DNA of 64,000 bases. It comes from Pseudoscleropodium purum (lineage: Eukaryota; Streptophyta; Bryopsida; Hypnales; Brachytheciaceae). This document shows positions 22,626-34,149 of the stretch, in pieces. The notes under the pieces were generated by a model, which saw only the letters and a program-made list of their open reading frames with translations, was not told where the DNA came from and ran no database searches. The position numbers and the translations under genes are program-made. The stretch spans positions 23,128,501 through 23,192,500 of the forward strand of contig OZ017799.1 in the NCBI GenBank assembly GCA_963969395.1, given 5' to 3'. Position 1 is the first letter of the stretch; the number at the start of each line of letters is the position of its first letter.

Positions 22626-24860
22626 TCACTGTCCATTGGAAACACTGGATTGAGACGATGATTTCTCTCCCTCTCGCACATTCTCAACACTTCGCGTTGA
22701 AGACAATGATCTGATCACGACCTTGTGCGAGAATCCCGGCCGAGAGTATCGCGCCTGCGGTTTACATTTTGGCAAAGGTGGCAGAGACGATGTTGTAGAC
22801 TCATTGGATTGCAGTAATTGGGACACGAGTCGCATTGATGGTCGATCTTCGGGATTAGGGTTACAACATAGAAGTCCCAAGTGCAATAGATTTGCCACCA
22901 TCTTCCTGTCTTTCATTGATGGATCTCGAGTGTGAATTGTTGAAGAGTCGAATTCATGATTGATCGCTGCTTCTTGCGCTTCGATATCACCAGAATGTGC
23001 AGACCAAGTTGGGAAAGTCCCAAGTCTTGAATCGGACACGAGAAGAAGATCACCCGCTTCGCGTGCGCGCCATGTCCTGTCAACTAACGTTCCGTCTCCT
23101 CGCTCGATGTTGTTCGTATCAATCGACCGTATCCCGCACATTACTTCAAGCATCAGGACGCCGAAGCTGTACACGTCTGATTCCTTGGTGGCTTTTCCTG
23201 TGTGCGGCATCTCTGGGGCCATGTAGCCCAAAGTTCCTGCCATCAAGGTCGTCTTCTCAATCTTCCGGTGGTCGATTAGTCGAGCAAGTCCAAAATCTCC
23301 CAAGTAGGCATTCAAGTCCTCGTCCAACAAGACGTTGCTGGACTTGATGTCGCGATGCAACACGCATTGCTTGCATTCCTCATGTAAGTACGACAACGCT
23401 GCGGCTACTCCGCTGAGAATGGAGTGGCGCAGTTGCAAAGGAAGTGCCTCCGCTGCATTCAATCTCGATGGTCCTGTTTGCTTTTTCTTAGTAAATTGGA
23501 AGAGCCACTCGTCCAAGCTGCCGTTGCACATGAAGTCATACACAAGCAACAGCTGTTCTTCTTCGTGACACCATCCTCGCAGCTGAACCAAATTCCGGTG
23601 CCGAATCTGGCTGAGGCTCGCGGCTTCTGCTTGGAAACCCTCCTCCCCGTGCTTGCTCTCATTTCGCATCCGTTTGACCGCCACCAGGGCACCCGAGGGG
23701 AGAATCGCTTTGTACACAGCTCCAAATCCACCGCTTCCAAGCAACTCACTTCTACTGAAGTTCTTGGTCGCCTTGCTGAGCTCTTTGTATGTGAACATGC
23801 GCGGCACAAGGTTCTGGTCCACGAGATTAAACTGGGTACCTTGCTTCGTGTACCTCCGCCGCTTGGCAATTACTATCCCTGCAAGCAACAACACTACACC
23901 AACTCCAGCACATACCCCAGTAATGATTCCGACCTTTCTTCGACTAGTAGAGGAATGTTGTATTCCCGGATTCGTCGTTATTGGAGGTGGCGCAGGTGGC
24001 ACAGCAACAATCTCTGGCATTCCAGAGCTCGTGAACTGCCATGATTGGATGGTGTGAACCTCACTGAACAATCCGGTGCTGGAGCTAAACCCCACATACA
24101 TGTAATCGTCTAGAATGTCATCTAAACGAAGATTGTGAGCTTCGATCAAAGGCTTCGGAGGTTTGGGGATGCAGTTGAACAGAGAGCCATTAGCAAAATA
24201 AACCTCCAGCTTCTGAGAGTGACTATCATAATCGATCCAAGTAGTGAAGGATCCGCCGTTGACAAGATACGTGCAGTTGCGAATAGTGCCTCCACAGAGA
24301 TTATGCGACCACGTCGAGTTCATGCTGTTGCGGTCAACGCCGATGTGGTTGTTGCTGGAGTCGTTAACCCAATAGTTTCGGAAAGTGTCGAACTCGACTG
24401 CGAAGACGCGATTCGTATCCAGGCCATTGTTGACCTCTTGCAGGAGGCACAACGACGATCCCGCGCCTTGGCCCAGCAAGGAAGTGTTTCTGGTGAAGGT
24501 GAAGGCCAGTCCGTCTGCATGAAGAAAGCCCGTTTCGTCATACCAATGGTCGATACCCGAAATGGAGAATGTGAAGGCGGTCTGAAAGGAAGCCACTGCA
24601 CCAGAAGTTGTGTCTTTCATCTTCACTTGGTCTTTGTACAGCAGCCTGCCGCAAGTGCCGGAAGAGAGGGAGTATCCCATCGAATTCATCACGAAGGACA
24701 AGTTGTCGGCGTTGTATTGGGCGTCGGACACCATCTCGAAATTGTCGGGCGAGCTGAAGGTGGAGAAGCTGAATTTGGTGTTTTGAGCGGAACTGCCGGG
24801 GATTATGAACCCTGTTAAAACTAGGAGACCCATTATCTTGAGATGCCCATGTAACTCCAT
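22626..24860 (-). CDS. L-type lectin-domain receptor-like kinase, intronless
   Basis: This 744-residue frame is a complete plasma-membrane receptor kinase. Residues 1-25 form a signal peptide ending near SSA-Q. Residues 27-280 are a legume-type lectin domain with HADGLAF (Asp116) and the metal-site stretch V-E-F-D-T-F (Glu156, Asp158) followed by N-D-S-S-N-N-H-I-G-V-D. A proline-rich linker (287-300) precedes a single membrane helix (about 310-332) and a basic KRRR stop-transfer. The kinase domain (about 370-685) has the glycine loop GSGGFGAVY (375-383), Lys396, HRDIKSSN (catalytic Asp504), DFG (522-524) and APE (548-550), so it is an active-looking RD Ser/Thr kinase. About 30 extra residues near 610-650 lengthen the usual linker before the last kinase helices. 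Such receptors bind carbohydrate, extracellular nucleotide or other ligands in immunity and development; the ligand here is unknown. The gene lacks introns, as is common in the family. The ATG is chosen because the signal peptide follows directly. Confidence 0.95.
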   Translation of the reverse strand: MELHGHLKIMGLLVLTGFIIPGSSAQNTKFSFSTFSSPDNFEMVSDAQYNADNLSFVMNSMGYSLSSGTCGRLLYKDQVKMKDTTSGAVASFQTAFTFSISGIDHWYDETGFLHADGLAFTFTRNTSLLGQGAGSSLCLLQEVNNGLDTNRVFAVEFDTFRNYWVNDSSNNHIGVDRNSMNSTWSHNLCGGTIRNCTYLVNGGSFTTWIDYDSHSQKLEVYFANGSLFNCIPKPPKPLIEAHNLRLDDILDDYMYVGFSSSTGLFSEVHTIQSWQFTSSGMPEIVAVPPAPPPITTNPGIQHSSTSRRKVGIITGVCAGVGVVLLLAGIVIAKRRRYTKQGTQFNLVDQNLVPRMFTYKELSKATKNFSRSELLGSGGFGAVYKAILPSGALVAVKRMRNESKHGEEGFQAEAASLSQIRHRNLVQLRGWCHEEEQLLLVYDFMCNGSLDEWLFQFTKKKQTGPSRLNAAEALPLQLRHSILSGVAAALSYLHEECKQCVLHRDIKSSNVLLDEDLNAYLGDFGLARLIDHRKIEKTTLMAGTLGYMAPEMPHTGKATKESDVYSFGVLMLEVMCGIRSIDTNNIERGDGTLVDRTWRAREAGDLLLVSDSRLGTFPTWSAHSGDIEAQEAAINHEFDSSTIHTRDPSMKDRKMVANLLHLGLLCCNPNPEDRPSMRLVSQLLQSNESTTSSLPPLPKCKPQARYSRPGFSHKVVIRSLSSTRSVENVREGEKSSSQSSVSNGQ

Positions 24861-25500
24861 CGTCGATATTACAATTGGTCCGTGTGAAAATTCTTACCTG
24901 AAAAAAATCTCGTCTTGCGCCTGGTATCTTCGACCCTTAGAAACTTTGTACAGACTAAAACGTACAGCAACGTGCTCACTACCCCCCTCTTGTGTTTCCT
25001 TCTGATCCATCTTAGAAGAACTCTAAGAATGACCTCCTAGACAAATTCTAATCCAAAACACTCACCCGCGCGCCTGCAGGAAATTGTGGGAACGTGCAAG
25101 ACATTTAAACGATTGCGGCGCGACCTTCGATTTCTATAAATCGTATGACAATGAGCTAGCATCCTCGAAGCTAATACTGTGTTAGACAGTGCTAAATTGT
25201 CTCTCTGGCTTGTAAATGAACTAGGCGTTCCGACTGTGGCGTTGGGATGTATTTGATTACTAGCTTCGATGCAAAATGAACTGAACATGAACTGCAATCA
25301 ATTCGAGCATTGGAGAAGAGCAGGTTTCGAAACGAGGAGTGGTTGTAGTACCCTGATAATTAGCAAGACTCAATGATACTGCAATACAGTAGCCTGAGAG
25401 GAGTAACAGATCGTTTTGTGTTTCCAACTGAGAAACTGAACCTCTGTCATGCTTGGAGAGCAATAGTAGCTTTTGCACCCACGTGAAATAAGAGTCGATC
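24861..25500 (-). promoter_or_regulatory. Leader and presumed promoter of the lectin receptor kinase
   Basis: This region precedes the kinase start on the minus strand. About 35-40 bp upstream of the ATG the minus strand reads TTTTTTTCAG immediately followed by GTAAGA, so it contains both an acceptor-like and a donor-like site, and a leader intron is possible. I cannot place a TATA box or transcription start with confidence. Confidence 0.35.
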
Positions 25501-27226
25501 AGGGTGGATCTACTGACTATGAATGTGTCACGCGGACTTGATCGAGGTATTCTTGAATTGAGTCAAAGTGGGGATGCTCTCCGCAACATGCTTAGAAAAT
25601 ACTCTGGGTCGGATTGAATATAAAATCACACAAGAAATTGGTGACTTTCATTGAAAGTGCAAGTGTAGGCTAGGGAAGCCTTTCAGGTCATTTTTTTTTC
25701 TTGTTTTCTGAAATTAGCTTGAAAATCCTATGACTAAGGGACCAGTGCACATTTCAGACAGAAATTGTGAAAAACTGCCGCTTCTTAGGATCGTGAGAAA
25801 AAATGCAAAAAAATGTAATAGCAAAATTTTGAGAGGCGTAGTAAGAGGCCTGTAATTTTGACAACACTCGAATATATTGAGACTAGCTTCAGGTATGTTG
25901 AAATTGTGTGTGCGATGTCCCTAGCTTGCATGACTTTCATGTTATACAAGAGTTGAATGTTGTAATCTGCATTCATTGAATAAGTATACCAAAGCTCAGT
26001 TGATTGAATTGAGTATTGAACAAAGCCTACAGTATTTCATAATTTCATACCAATAAGTAGCATCATGAATGAATGTGTGGATGCCTTAGTTTTCAACATT
26101 AGGATTCAAAATGTTGGAAGCTGAGGAGGAGGAGGTCTTGTGCTAATTGTCAAACAAGGAGCAAAAGAATATCCATTATGTCTTGAATAGGATTTCTTGG
26201 GGGGATTCTTTTAGTTGATTAAATTTTTGTGGAATGAATGACAAAGGATTTCACTGCAGGCACTGCATATAAATATATGGTCAATCAGGGCTTTTGGAGG
26301 GGGCGAAATAGTGCCAGATTGCATCAGAAAAAAATGATTTGGCTACAAAATGACAACAAATTATGAAAGTTTTTTTGCCAGAAAAATCTTGGATGAAATC
26401 GCTAGATCGTGGATGAAAATAGAATTATATGATATGTGCTTAGAATGTGAATTTTGCTTAGAATGTTGAAATTTGAAGCACCACTACTGGAACATTATAT
26501 ACCGCCACTTTTGCACTTCAAAAAAATGAAAAGAAGAAGCCCTGTGGTCAATTGATCTCAGTTACAATACAGTAAGTATAACCCATAGGCCTCACTTGTT
26601 GTCAACAAACTCTGAATATCTCATTTCAAAACAATACAGTACTACAATGCAGTAAGTATTGATAGCCCATAGCCTCAGTTGCTGTCCAAATATCCCATTT
26701 CAAAACAATACAGAACAGTAGTTAAATGCATGAGGGCTCCGCTGAAATATAATATGTTGCTAAACTCTCCACTCAATCCCAAGTCCAGGACTCGTTGGCA
26801 TTAATACCATAAAATAATTCAAATTGTTCTTGTTATTTAGACTTCTTCTTCAAATGTCACTAGCACATGAACATAGAAACGTAAGTCTATGAGCCTTGAA
26901 TTTAGTTTTAAGTGTGTGCCTACAATCATTTAAAGGGATTCCTAACATACATATCTATAACATATGTACACTATAACATGGAAAAAATAAAGAATAAAAG
27001 TACCTGTAGTCTAGACACCTATAACTATAGAAAGTGTATATTATAAAAGTCCTATTTAGAGTCATGGGCTCATAAATTCTATGCTCACATGCTAGCACTC
27101 CCTATTCTTCTTCATACCCAACTAGAAAAGCCAATGGGAGTTGCCTCCGACCATCTTATCATCATTGCATCTTGTTTCCTAGGTAGGCTCCCAAGTGGAT
27201 CACTTAGCACATTTTAGAAATGACAT
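25501..27226. repeat. AT-rich spacer with an 80-bp duplication and a repeat related to 29.4-30.6 kb
   Basis: Two copies of an approximately 80-bp unit start near 26565 and 26645 (CAGTAAGTAT, then CCCATAG, CCTCA, TTGTT/TTGCTGTC, CATTTCAAAACAATACAG). The segment 26290-26510 matches sequences on both sides of the TTAA element at 29516-30430 (TTTGGCTACAAAATGACAAC, then TTGGATGAAATCGC and GTGGATGAAAATA, then AAATTTGAAGCACC). It therefore looks like a related copy without the insertion. No gene was seen. Confidence 0.5.
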
Positions 27227-27444
27227 CACTATAAGAAATCCGGGTTTTAGGTGACGTACCTTAATTTTTTTTTGACGGATTTTAGTGAATGTCCAAAGCA
27301 ACAAATCCATGTTTTTTGTCAATAAAAACATCGAATGTAACATCAATATTGACACAAAAACATGGGTTTGTTGCATTGAGCACCTACTAAAATTCATCAA
27401 GAAAAATCAAGGCTTGTCATTTAAAACACATGTTTCTTATAATG
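27227..27444. mobile_element. CACTA-like foldback MITE, 218 bp, right end mutated
   Basis: Left end CACTATAAGAAA; right end reversed CATTATAAGAAA, so the terminal C has mutated. The two arms pair over about 95 bp, including GGTGACG/AATGACA, CCTTAATTTTTTTTGACG, ATTTTAGT, GCAACAAA and CCATGTTTTTGTGTCAAT. The flanking trinucleotides (CAT and TGT) do not match, so a target duplication is not demonstrable. No coding content. Confidence 0.65.
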
Positions 27445-29409
27445 TGTGTGACATAATATAAATAGGGTTTTATTCTTTTGAGATAAAATTTAGGAAGGAT
27501 TTACAAATAAATTAGGGGAAATTTAAAGTGAAAAATTCATTATAAGTAATGTAGGTAGCCTATACATTCTAGACCATTAAATTTTTCTTATATATAATAT
27601 AGGGGATGAAGATTTGAATCATATGTATTCTATTTAGTATAATGTATGGGCAATTGGGTGTACCAATTGGCTAGATCTAGGTTGGATGAAAATTGCAAAG
27701 CATGTTGTGTTGTGTTGTTTTATAGAAGTTAACCCCTAACTGCCTATAGGACCAAAAGTGTTCTAACATAGTCCAATTTGAAGTGCTATAATTTTTACAT
27801 GCAATGTTTGAATTCAATAAAACTTGTAGGAAAATCTGAGTTCTTTCTTTTAGTTTAAGTGGTAAAATTTTCAAATCATTCCAAGATGTATTGATTTTTT
27901 GACAATGGCATTGTTACATCCTTATATATTTGAATTTTGTTAAATTGGCATATTTTAATGAAAATGGTCCAATTTCAGTTGCCTTAGTGAAATCTTTACT
28001 CAAACCTCTATGATTATAGTATATTTGACCTTTTCTAATATGACCTAAAATATTTTGTCTTCCAACATCTTGATTATGCCCTTCTCTTTTAATTGCCAAA
28101 CTATTTGAAATTCACATGTACTATAAGGTGAACTAGCCCAATACTACCACCCTTTTCAATTCTGCCTTCATATACCTATGATGTACATTTCATAGGGAAA
28201 ATGTATGCAATGGATACATGAGGGTGGAATTGAGAAGGATGGCGGTAATGGACTAATTCACCTATCTTGTTCTACATTTAAACTTTTTTTAATTATAGGA
28301 AAAGAGTTAGAAATCCATTCAAGAGGTAATAATAAATATCAAAGATTTGAATGAACTACCAGTACATTAATCCTTCAAGGACAAGACCCATTGCCAACTA
28401 GTCAAACATCATATTTGAGTTGAATGTAGCCTATTATATTGTGTTTGAATATTAAATTTATATTTTTATTACTTGAAATTATAAATTTGCATATCACTAT
28501 GAGAAATTTCAATTTGTTTCATGAAAAATTGAAATTGTTATCATTTTTGTTGCAGAAATTGAAAATAAATAAGTAAAAATTGCAAAAACAATCCAAATTA
28601 TTTGAAATTTTTTCAAGATGTTATTTTATTTTGTATAGCTAGAACAACCACAATAAAGACCTTGAAGTCAAATTTGGCTATGAAACCAAATTTATCCTTT
28701 TATTTAATTGATGTATCAAATTTTGATATTTTTTGCTAGTGGAAAAATATATTTTATATTTTCAAGGTTTTTTTCAAAAAAATCATGGAAAAAAAATCAT
28801 TGTGACTTTTTTAAAGTTAAGGGTGGAAATAAATGTATTATATATTTTGATAATTTAGAATTATTCTTACTACAAATGAAGGTTAGAATGAAAAACTTAA
28901 TTTTGTAATTAAAATTTAACATCCATTTAAAATAGTGTATACTATATTATTTGGATTTTTAGCACATAGAGCTTGCAAATTGTAAGATTTTCCTTCAATT
29001 TTTTTCATTTTTTCAAAATTTCAAAATGAAGTAGAAAGAGATCTCATTAAGCTTCATTTTTTTTATAGTTTTTATTTCTTAAAAGATGGATTAGTTAGTG
29101 ATTGTGGAAATCATCCCTTTAGATACAATTAGAATCATTGGCTTAAAAAAATGCAAAAAACACTCATCGGAAGTCAAACCATTGTAAAAGACCTCTTCTT
29201 TTCACAATAAAATTTTGAAGATGGATAATTGCAATTCTGTCCTACATTCGTAAAAGGATTCACTATCATTCAACCATCAAATATGAAAAGTCTACCACGA
29301 TATTTATGGATTAAATCAAATACCTAAAATGGCAATGATGCTTGTAAGCACATGAGCATAAAGATGAGAGCCTAAGAGCCTTGAACCTAGATGTAGGTAT
29401 ATGCTTACA
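27445..29409. other. AT-rich spacer with isolated TTAA-element termini
   Basis: No gene is supported. A left-type terminus TTAACCCCTAACTGCC occurs at 27729 and another, TTAATCCTTCAAGGAC, at 28377. I could not find matching right ends, so these are probably truncated or old members of the TTAA element family. Confidence 0.35.
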
Positions 29410-29515
29410 ACCAAGGCTCTTTTTTTTACTTTTCGGTGCCAAATTGCACTAGAAAAAAATAATTTGGCTGTAAAATGGCAACAAAACATGAAGATTTTCA
29501 CCAAAAAACTTCAGT

Positions 29516-30430
29516 TTAACCCCTAAAGGACCAAGGTCTTTTTTCTGCTAGAAAACACTCAAAACTGCCATTTCTACAGCAAAAGGTAAAAAAAATTAAA
29601 CATTGTTTGTTTTTTTCACATCTAACCACAGGATCTTATACCTAACTAGTATGAGAATGAGTGGAAAAAATTTCAAAATTTTTGACCGCATAGATTGCAA
29701 GATATCTGCATTTAAAGCAGAAAAAACAAATTTTTCAGCACATTGCGGAACTAGATTTTTTGACTTTGAACATTTTTAAATTAAATTTTTTGTACTACAG
29801 TGTTTTGAGCTTTAAATCTTTATGATATAGAATTGAGTTGAAAGTTTAGGGAAAAAATAATAATTCAAAAAAACTCAATTTTTATTCTTTAAAAAAATGT
29901 TAAGTAGAAGTAGGTATGAGATAGAAAGAAAATCTAAATTATTAACGTCTCTAAAATGAAATTAAAATGCACTAATTCCAATGGTGAGATTGTTCTAGAA
30001 ATCAAGATAAACCATGTGAAACTTTTTTTATGGAAAAATTGTAAAAATTGCATTAAGAAATGAATCCTATAAGTTATTTTTTCAAGAAGATGCTCTAATT
30101 GCGTAAAAAACAAGATTTTCCATAATTTTCTCATAAATCAAAGCTTTATATGTACACAAAATATAATCCACAAGGAAATTTTTTTAAATAATTTAAAAAT
30201 TAAAATTTTTGAAAATTTTTTTTGTTGCCCCCTATTCCCTGTTTTGAGCTTATTTGGGCATACTTTTGTTCCCGGGCACCAATTGGAAAAAAAATTATAT
30301 TCCCACGAAGCTAATCAATCTTCCTATCTTCAAAAAAAGTTTTGAAAAATCCAGAAATAATTTCAGCCTGTAGGTACCTACCCAAAATCCCATTTGTCCC
30401 CCAAAGGAACAATGGTCCTTTAGGGGTTAA
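29516..30430 (+). mobile_element. TTAA-bounded 0.9-kb element, copy D, best preserved ends
   Basis: Left end TTAACCCCTAAAGGACCA; the right end reversed is identical for 18 bp. TTAA is outermost on both sides. The sequences outside (TTTGGCTGTAAAATGGCAAC to the left, TTGGATGAAATCGC to the right) are adjacent in the related segment at 26290-26510, which supports insertion of a discrete element. The interior carries the family blocks (AACTGCCATTTCTACAGCAA, CACAGGATCTTATACC, TAGATTGCAAGATAT). No protein is encoded. The CCC start plus TTAA fits piggyBac-like mobilisation; Kolobok or a TA-targeting group remain possible. Confidence 0.8.
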
Positions 30431-30847
30431 AAAAAACAATTTGGATGAAATCGCCTAATTGTGGATGAAAATAAAATTATGGACATATGATATTTTCTAT
30501 CCAATATGTGGATTGTTAAAATTTGAAGCACCTCTAACATTTTATATTGTCACATCAACACCTTGTAAAAAATGGAAAATTAAAATTGCTTAAAACCATT
30601 AGAAGATGTTTATAACATATGCACCTATAACATAGGTACACTACAATGAAGGTTCACTAAGGCACATCCACTCACTTTTGGATTGCGTAGACTTTGAGTG
30701 GATAATCCTAGTTTCCAATCCTAGTTTCCCAAACCTCACGATAGTAAGCATTACGGGGGATTTGGTGCTTTTCAACACGCCATTCCAAATTTGAAACGTC
30801 ATGCATTTGGTCCACACATCATTCATTGGTAAATCCATTGTTGCAGG

Positions 30848-31179
30848 TAAGGTAGAAGTACCTATTTTGGATAACTTAAGCATTTCAGACTGGATGACGT
30901 GGGAAAGTTATGAGGAATTGAGCTCAATGTGTGCAAAAAATTGTTCAAAAATGAATATTTTATTAAATATAAAAGTGAATTTTGCACCTGGACCTATTCC
31001 AATTTCATAAACTCACCTATTGTGGTTAACTTTGGCACTTCTTTCTAGGCCAAAAAGGAAGAGAGATAAGTGGACAAGAAGGTACAAACCAAGAATTCTT
31101 TTTAGTGACCGTTGCATCCAGTTGTTGTCCACAATAGGTTAGCCTACGAAGCAATTACAGGGCTGTCTCAAATAGGTAC
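30848..31179. mobile_element. MITE with TAAGGTAGAAGTACC ends (copy 2), right end truncated
   Basis: Starts TAAGGTAGAAGTACCTATTT and continues GGATAACTTAAGC, matching the right end of the 1852-2232 element reversed. Its right side reads CTCAAATAGGTAC but lacks the outer TTCTACCTTA. The interior corresponds to copy 1 in reverse orientation, including GGACCTATTCCA, TTGGCACTTCTTTCTAGGCC and TCCACAATAGGTTAG. No coding sequence. Confidence 0.65.
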
Positions 31180-31189
31180 ATATATTAGT

Positions 31190-31700
31190 TCAGTTACAGC
31201 AAAGAAGCGCGACAGCCACTGCTTCACTGCTTTCCGAAGTTAAGACAGTGGGACCGTGGGGGACTGTTTACAGATTTACAGACAAGCTGGGATTAAATTA
31301 TGCTTTATTTGGTAGAAGAAGCTTCAAAGTTCTCACTCCTCACTGCCGTAGGGGTGCTCAAATTCCTGATACCTTACTTCAGTGGGTATGACACTGGCGT
31401 GGCTTCAGTCCAAGATTCCACCGTGCATCGAGAAGTTTCGCAATTTCTCCGTCTTTTCCGTCAGAAACAAGATACCGACAACTTGCCGGGCGTCTCCTTC
31501 TGTGGGTGTGTCACAGTATGAAGAAGTACGCAGTTTCATGTGCTTGGGCGTCGATAAAAACAAAGCTTCTGAAGCTATGCTATGACAGATTCTGTCGACG
31601 TAGCCGATTGATCAGCTCCGTGCTCTCCCGCCTCACATTTTATCATAGGATCCTTATCAAATTTACTCACATTTTCTCATCATCTGCAACATAGCACTAC
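31190..31700 (+). other. GC-richer unique stretch, possible gene or exon remnant
   Basis: Base composition rises clearly here relative to the flanks, and two overlapping plus-strand frames are open (31300-31521 and 31382-31585). The second reads, in part, F-S-V-F-S-V-R-N-K-I-P-T-T-C-R-A-S and then G-V-S-Q-Y-E-E-V-R-S-F, which has a transit-peptide-like composition, but I recognise no domain. It could be a first exon, a fragment of a host gene or a non-coding transcript. It is reported because of the composition change only. Confidence 0.3.
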
Positions 31701-33139
31701 ATAGCACTACATACAATTGTGTGTATAAGAGTTTGAGATTGGTTCCTCTTATTGAAATGTAAATTTGTGTTGTTGGGTCTTGTTGAAAGTCATTAGGGGA
31801 ATTTAGGTTATGCTGGAATGCATTTTGTGGACATTGTATGGATAAACTATGAATTTTTAAAAGAGCTGAAATTAGGTGTGTTCAAAATTGAGTTTAGAGC
31901 CTCAAAAATAGAGATTTTGAGTAAATTTCAAGCAAGAATTTGTTGGGGTTGCCGATTTAGTAATAAGTCAAAAATAAGATGTAGTTAGCTTAGCTTTTAT
32001 CGATGCTAAACCTTGAGTTCTCCCCATCAATCCAAAGCTAACCTACAAAGTGCACAATTGTAGTGGAGAAGATCATGGAGTTCACTTATAGACCATTGCC
32101 AACACAAGACCGAGCTCTTCAATGGCACCTTCTTACCCTTTTCTTGCCCTAAATGACTAACCTAGTGCATGTTTGGCAAAATAATATTTCCATTGAAGCC
32201 CTAAAGTCCTCCAACTCAACACTTTCTTGAATTTCAATTAGGGCAAACTTTGTCTCTTTTTAATTCCAACTTTATATCAATAATGAACAAACTTTAAAAG
32301 TCTAGTAGCTCCCAATTTGGATGATAATAAAGGAGCTTCTAAAATGGGCAAAATCAATTTTTCATCCAAATTGTAGGAAAAGTTGCTTGAATTCATTTTA
32401 ATTAATATTTGAATGGTATTTAACATTCATGTATCATTTATCTATTTTTGGACTTTTGAAAGTCCAGAACAAAAAAATTGCTAAAATACCCTGTTGTTCC
32501 TATCTTAGTTGGGGATGGCTCTATTTTCTAAGCATCTGGAGATCTCTACAAATTAAATAAAATAGAAGTATCATGAGCTCCAAATTTTGTGCTTTAGTTA
32601 TTTGAGGTAGTGATTCGGTAGCTTGAAAATAAAAAAATATTATATAATTTGTGGTCCAAGCATTTTCCTTTGAGGTCTTTCAAATAAATTTCTAAAGGTG
32701 CAAGAGTTCAAACTATTCAATTGGGAGACCTCCAAATAGGGATTGGAGAATTACCTCCTTCTATAAAGATTTGTGTATCCATAATGCAAGCCACAAGGCT
32801 TCCTAGAATGAGTCGTGAAATCTCCAGTTAACTATTGAGATTTCTAGCTAACTAATGCTGAAAGCAAATATGGCTATCCTCCTTCCAAAAATACTTCATG
32901 AATAATTGAGGGACATTTACTATATACACCTAAGTTACTCTCTAGTATCTACAAAATAATCAAGTAAATATTTCATAGTTATTTTGCAACTTGAAGTCCA
33001 ATAAAATCCCAACTCATGTAAAACCAACAAAAAATCTCCCGGTGATAGATAGTAGAAGTGAATTGTCATTCATTTGCCCACTACAAGCACTAAATGAGTA
33101 ATTGTGGGAAATCGTGTACACCTCAATTACTCCAACATT
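31701..33139. other. AT-rich spacer, no gene seen
   Basis: No supported coding region. The first clear copy of the recurrent GAGATCTC palindrome in this half of the window is at 32537-32550 (TGGAGATCTCTACA). Confidence 0.3.
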
Positions 33140-33600
33140 TGTAGAACTCTACACTAATTTCATAGTTATGTGGGAGGTTGAAGTTCAACAAACATAGAGG
33201 TCTTAGAAACCTACCTAAAGATCTTCATATGACAAGAGGCCTAGAAGTTAGTAAAACACTATACTAATTTTATCGTTACGTGGGAGGTTGAAGTTCAACA
33301 AACCCAAAGGCCTTAGAAACCTATCTAAAGATCTTCAAATGATGAGAGGCTTAGAAGTTAGTAAAATCCTATACTAATTTCATAGTTACATGACTGGGAG
33401 GTTGAAGTTCAATAAACCCAAAGGTCTTCGAAACCTACCTAGAGATCTTCAGATGACGAGAGGCCTGGAAGTTAGTGAAATACTATACAAGATTCATAGT
33501 TACGTGGAAAGTTCACTTGGAATTCAACAAACCTAGAGGTCTTGGAAACCTACCTAGAGATCTTCAAATGAAGAGAGGCTAGGAAGTTAGTAATTGTGGT
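33140..33600. repeat. Tandem repeat of 110-115 bp, about four copies
   Basis: The phrase GATCTTC(A)NATGA recurs at 33220, 33330, 33444 and 33559. Each is preceded by GGTCTT-GAAACCTACCT and followed by GAGAGGC-AGGAAGTTAGT and ATACTA-TTTCATAGTTACGTGGGAGGTTGAAGTTCAACAAAC-type blocks. Copies differ mainly by substitutions and small indels. The CCTAGAGATCTTC core resembles the dispersed GAGATCTC palindrome, so the two may share an origin. Confidence 0.7.
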
Positions 33601-34149
33601 TTAGGATGTAAATTCAATATTGTAGTTGACAATACAAAATTTTCATACTTCTCATTCATTCAAGATAGAACAATACATGTATACATACTATAATCAATAT
33701 ATATATATATATAAATGGTGCCTTCTTGAGAATACCTTGAGAATACTCAAAATCCAAAACTGAGAATTCTATAAGGCATTGACTTTGGTATAAAGTTCAA
33801 TCATATTGAAACTCAAAAGAGCATGTCAATTTTGAACATTATATATTTATTGACAATTCTTGAAAATGAAAGTTCTAGTGAGAAAAGTGAGACCAAATAC
33901 AATACCAACAAAATGATTCGATTAAAATTTTCCTTCTCTAATCTGGCCAAAATCAATTGCATGAACATTGTATTGAATTCAAGATGTATCATATTCAAAC
34001 CTATTGTCTAACTTACCCAACTCTGCCAAAGAATGGACCTAAATCAAGAAGCATAATACCAGTGGACAATGGAATCCTTACTTTGCCCTTTTAGAGGGAG
34101 AAGGAGATTGGAACTAGAAATCTCTAAGTGACCTTGTCAGAAGTGGCAC

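Noticed and set aside
22723..24818. Plus-strand frames of up to 227 codons opposite the receptor kinase
   Set aside because: They are antisense shadows of the strongly supported minus-strand kinase gene.
33690..33712. (AT)n run as a regulatory element
   Set aside because: Simple dinucleotide repeat in AT-rich spacer with no associated gene start.
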